From assembly GCA_027309085.1 (NCBI GenBank), contig DAIDDL010000009.1, forward strand, positions 1-64,000: DNA of 64,000 bases, in the 5' to 3' direction. Of the stretch, positions 61,687 to 64,000 are shown piece by piece. The DNA comes from Sulfobacillus sp. Lineage in GTDB: Bacteria; Bacillota; Sulfobacillia; Sulfobacillales; Sulfobacillaceae. Below the pieces are notes generated by a model. That model saw nothing but the letters and a program-made list of their open reading frames with translations, had not been told where the DNA came from and did not search any database. The position numbers were made by a program, and so were the translations under genes. Each line of letters begins with the position of its first letter. Position 1 is the stretch's first letter.

Positions 61687-62982
61687 ATGCAGGAATCCGG
61701 AGCGCAGAGTGCGGCGTGGTTTGACCGTGCCAGAAAAGTCATTCCGGGAGGGGTGAACTCACCGGCGCGGTCATTCCGCGCGGTGGGCGGGGACCCGCCC
61801 GTGGTGATGGCCCGGGGGGACGGCGCCTATTTCACGGATGTGGACGGGCGCCGCTATATCGACTACCTGGCGGGGTTTGGCCCCTTGGTTCTGGGCCATG
61901 CCCACCCCCGGGTCGTGGCCGCCGTGCGCCAGGCGGCGGGGGACGGGGCGATGTGGGGCACCCCGGCGCCAGCAGAAATTGAGTTGGCCGAACGTTTGGT
62001 GCACACCATTGAAGGAATGGACCAGGTCCGGTTCACCACCACGGGGACTGAAGCGGTGATGTCTGCCATCCGCTTGGCCCGGGCCTATACGGGACGCTCC
62101 GTGGTGGTGAAATTTGAAGGGGCCTATCATGGACACAGCGACGGCATGCTGGTCAAAGCAGGGTCCGGCGCGTCGACCGTGGGCACCCAGGACAGTCTGG
62201 GGGTGCCGGCGGGTGTCGTCCGGGACGTGGTCAGCCTGCCGTACAATGATCCCGACCTCTTAAAGCGCACGATGCAGGAGATAGGGGACCAGGTCGCCTG
62301 TGTTCTGGCGGAGCCGATTGTGGGCAACATGGGGATCGTGCCCCCTGAGAGCGGCTACCTGGAGGCCATGCAAGAGGCCGCGCACCAGGCCGGGGCGCTC
62401 GTGATCTTCGACGAAGTGATTACGGCTTTCCGGTTCCGCTACGGGGCCATCGGCCCGAACCTGGGGGTGGTGCCGGATCTCTATGCGCTCGGGAAAATCA
62501 TTGGCGGCGGGCTGCCGGCCGGCGCCTATGGCGGCCGCTATGATGTGATGCAATATGTCTCGCCTTTAGGGGGGATGTTCCAGGCGGGCACCTTTGCGGG
62601 CAATCCCCTGTCGTCCCATGCGGGGCTGGCGACGTTGGATGTTCTGGCCGAAGAGCAGCCTTATGCCCGCATGGAGCAATTGGCCACCGAGCTCGAAACC
62701 GGGATTGCGGCGCTTGCCCAAGACTATGGCCAGGCCATCACCATCAACCGCGCCGGTTCGGCGCTGACCGTATTTTTCGGATCCCAGACGGTGCGCGACT
62801 ACACGACAGCCCAAGCGGCCGATGCCAACAAATTTGCCCGGTTCCACCGCCTGATGCTGGCGGAGGGAATTTACTTGGCGCCGAGCCGGTTTGAAGCGCT
62901 GTTTGTGTCCGCTGCCCACACGGCTGCGGATATTGCCGAGACACTCGCGGCCTGCAAAAAGAGCTTTATGCAAATGGCCTAA
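61687..62982 (+). CDS. hemL: Glutamate-1-semialdehyde 2,1-aminomutase
   Basis: The 431-residue PLP enzyme contains VIPGGVNSPARSFRAVGG, FEGAYHGHSDGMLVKAGSG, FDEVITAFRF and the PLP lysine in LGKIIGGGLPAGAYGG. It makes 5-aminolevulinate from glutamate-1-semialdehyde for heme. ATG at 61687; it is monocistronic and ends with a strong terminator. Confidence 0.95.
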   Translation: MQESGAQSAAWFDRARKVIPGGVNSPARSFRAVGGDPPVVMARGDGAYFTDVDGRRYIDYLAGFGPLVLGHAHPRVVAAVRQAAGDGAMWGTPAPAEIELAERLVHTIEGMDQVRFTTTGTEAVMSAIRLARAYTGRSVVVKFEGAYHGHSDGMLVKAGSGASTVGTQDSLGVPAGVVRDVVSLPYNDPDLLKRTMQEIGDQVACVLAEPIVGNMGIVPPESGYLEAMQEAAHQAGALVIFDEVITAFRFRYGAIGPNLGVVPDLYALGKIIGGGLPAGAYGGRYDVMQYVSPLGGMFQAGTFAGNPLSSHAGLATLDVLAEEQPYARMEQLATELETGIAALAQDYGQAITINRAGSALTVFFGSQTVRDYTTAQAADANKFARFHRLMLAEGIYLAPSRFEALFVSAAHTAADIAETLAACKKSFMQMA

Positions 62983-63004
62983 CAACCGCACTCCTCACTG
63001 CTAT

Positions 63005-63046
63005 GACCAGGCCCACGGAAGATCGCCGGGGGCCTGGTCTTTTTTG
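63005..63046 (+). terminator. Rho-independent terminator after hemL
   Basis: A 10-bp stem GACCAGGCCC/GGGCCTGGTC (63005-63014 with 63030-63039), a 15-nt loop and six T. Confidence 0.92.
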
Positions 63047-63103
63047 TTCTCCCTTCCGAATATCCTGCTTTAAAGACGTCATGACGGGATTAAGGTGAGG
63101 GGA

Positions 63104-64000
63104 ATGAAAAAAAATGTGTTGTGGCGGGGGGCTTTCTGGCTGTCCCTAGGCGCTCTCCTGTCCAAAATGATCGGCGCCCTGTACCGGATATTTCTTCCCC
63201 GCGTGCTCGGTGACTACGGCGTCGGCTTATTTCAGATGGCTTACCCGCTCTACGCGCTGATCCTTGCTGTTTCTGTGAATGGAATCCCTACAGCATTGTC
63301 CAAGCAGACTGCCGAGAAACTCTCCCCAGGAGACATGGCGGGAGCGGAAGTGCTGGGGTCATGGGCGCAGCTGTTTTTGGGGCTCATGGGGGTGGCCATG
63401 GCGGCGCTGGTGGAATTGGCAGCCCCGTGGATAGCGCGGCAGGTCTTCGACGAGCCTGCAGCGACCCTGTCTATTCGCGCTCTCGCCCCGGCCCTGGCGT
63501 TTGTGGCGGTGGAAGCGGGCTTTCGCGGATATTTCCAAGGATATCAGGAAATGGCCCCGACAGCAGTCTCCCAGGTCTTGGAGCAGGTGTGCCGTGTGGC
63601 GGTCATGTTTCCCCTGGCGCTGTGGTGGCTGCCGCGGGGCACGCCGTGGGCGGCGGCGGGAGCGACAGTCGGGGCGCCCGCGGGGGCCATGGCCGGGATG
63701 ATATTTCTCGTGGCTATGCGCTTGCGGCGGCGGTCCTTCGCCCTACGGTGGCCCGTGCCTTGGGCTGAGCTGCGCCGGTTGGTGCGCGTGGCCCTGCCGA
63801 TGTCCCTGTCCGGGCTGCTCTTCCCTCTGATGTTCCTGGCTGATTCGATGTTCGTGCCCCGTGATTTGATGCGGTCAGGACTCTCGCTGCGCCAGGCCAC
63901 CGCCCAATTTGGCCAGCTGAGCGGGGAAGCGATGCCGCTGATCAACCTGACCATGGTGGTCGGGGCAGCCCTGGCAGTGTCCCTGGTCCCGGCAATCGCC
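63104..64000 (+). CDS. SpoVB/MurJ-like lipid flippase, partial
   Basis: An open frame runs from ATG 63104 to the window edge, 299 codons without a stop. The start MKKNVLWRGAFWLSLGAL and IGALYRIFLPRVLGDYGVGLF are typical of MOP/MATE-like flippases of the SpoVB/YabM group, which move lipid-linked wall precursors. GGTGAGGGGA precedes the ATG. Several membrane segments are visible; the C-terminus is missing. Its position after spoVT matches yabM in Bacillus. Confidence 0.85.
   Translation, partial: MKKNVLWRGAFWLSLGALLSKMIGALYRIFLPRVLGDYGVGLFQMAYPLYALILAVSVNGIPTALSKQTAEKLSPGDMAGAEVLGSWAQLFLGLMGVAMAALVELAAPWIARQVFDEPAATLSIRALAPALAFVAVEAGFRGYFQGYQEMAPTAVSQVLEQVCRVAVMFPLALWWLPRGTPWAAAGATVGAPAGAMAGMIFLVAMRLRRRSFALRWPVPWAELRRLVRVALPMSLSGLLFPLMFLADSMFVPRDLMRSGLSLRQATAQFGQLSGEAMPLINLTMVVGAALAVSLVPAIA

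Overview
The window looks like the chromosome of an acidophilic, sulfur-oxidising, spore-forming Firmicute, most probably Sulfobacillus or a close relative. Three things point there: a complete sHdr (heterodisulfide-reductase-like) sulfur-oxidation cluster with lipoate-binding proteins, an origin-proximal gene order of Bacillus type (tmk, darA, holB, rsmI, abrB, metG, ksgA, veg, ispE, purR, spoVG, glmU, prs, pth, fin, mfd, spoVT), and sporulation genes with recognisable sigma-H and sigma-G promoters. The genus is inferred; the 16S rRNA gene is not in the window.

Layout. 0-0.9 kb: 3' end of a 23S rRNA gene, a 5S gene and a terminator. 1.1-13.7 kb: sulfur-energy region. A DsrE2-like and a DUF1641 protein are on the plus strand. 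A minus-strand operon follows, dsrE-hdrC1-hdrB1-hdrA-hdrH-hdrC2-hdrB2-lbpA-trx in order of transcription. Divergent from it is lbpA2-tusA-dsrE-lplA, then an Fe-S type regulator and a hydrolase-fold protein. The first plus-strand pair and the lbpA2 operon share the same composite upstream element: a CRP/FNR-like dyad plus a CCATATGG palindrome at identical spacing. 13.8-21.6 kb: HMG-CoA reductase, a ferritin-like diiron protein, an acyl-CoA synthetase, an NCS1 permease and envelope proteins.

21.6-26.0 kb: decarboxylase-tmk-darA-holB-yazA-rsmI, then abrB on the opposite strand. 26.2-38.6 kb: accessory region with transporters, a TnpB remnant, a decaying block holding at least three broken genes (histidine kinase, QueA-like, SDR), an OmpR-type two-component pair, and a small flavin electron-transfer operon (FMN-binding protein, ApbE, RnfD-like). 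38.7-64 kb: T-box regulated metG, tatD, a 3D-domain protein, ksgA, veg, a cyanophycin operon (cphB-cphA), ispE, purR, ilvA, spoVG, glmU, prs, pth, fin, mfd, a PrsA-like lipoprotein, spoVT, hemL and the start of a SpoVB/MurJ-type flippase cut by the window edge.

How the parts work together: TusA and DsrE proteins would pass sulfane sulfur to the sHdr complex, with lipoylated LbpA proteins as substrate carrier or partner and the lipoate ligase charging them. The DsrE2/DUF1641 pair probably belongs to the same sulfur economy. All functional statements rest on motif reading and gene order; no database search was run.
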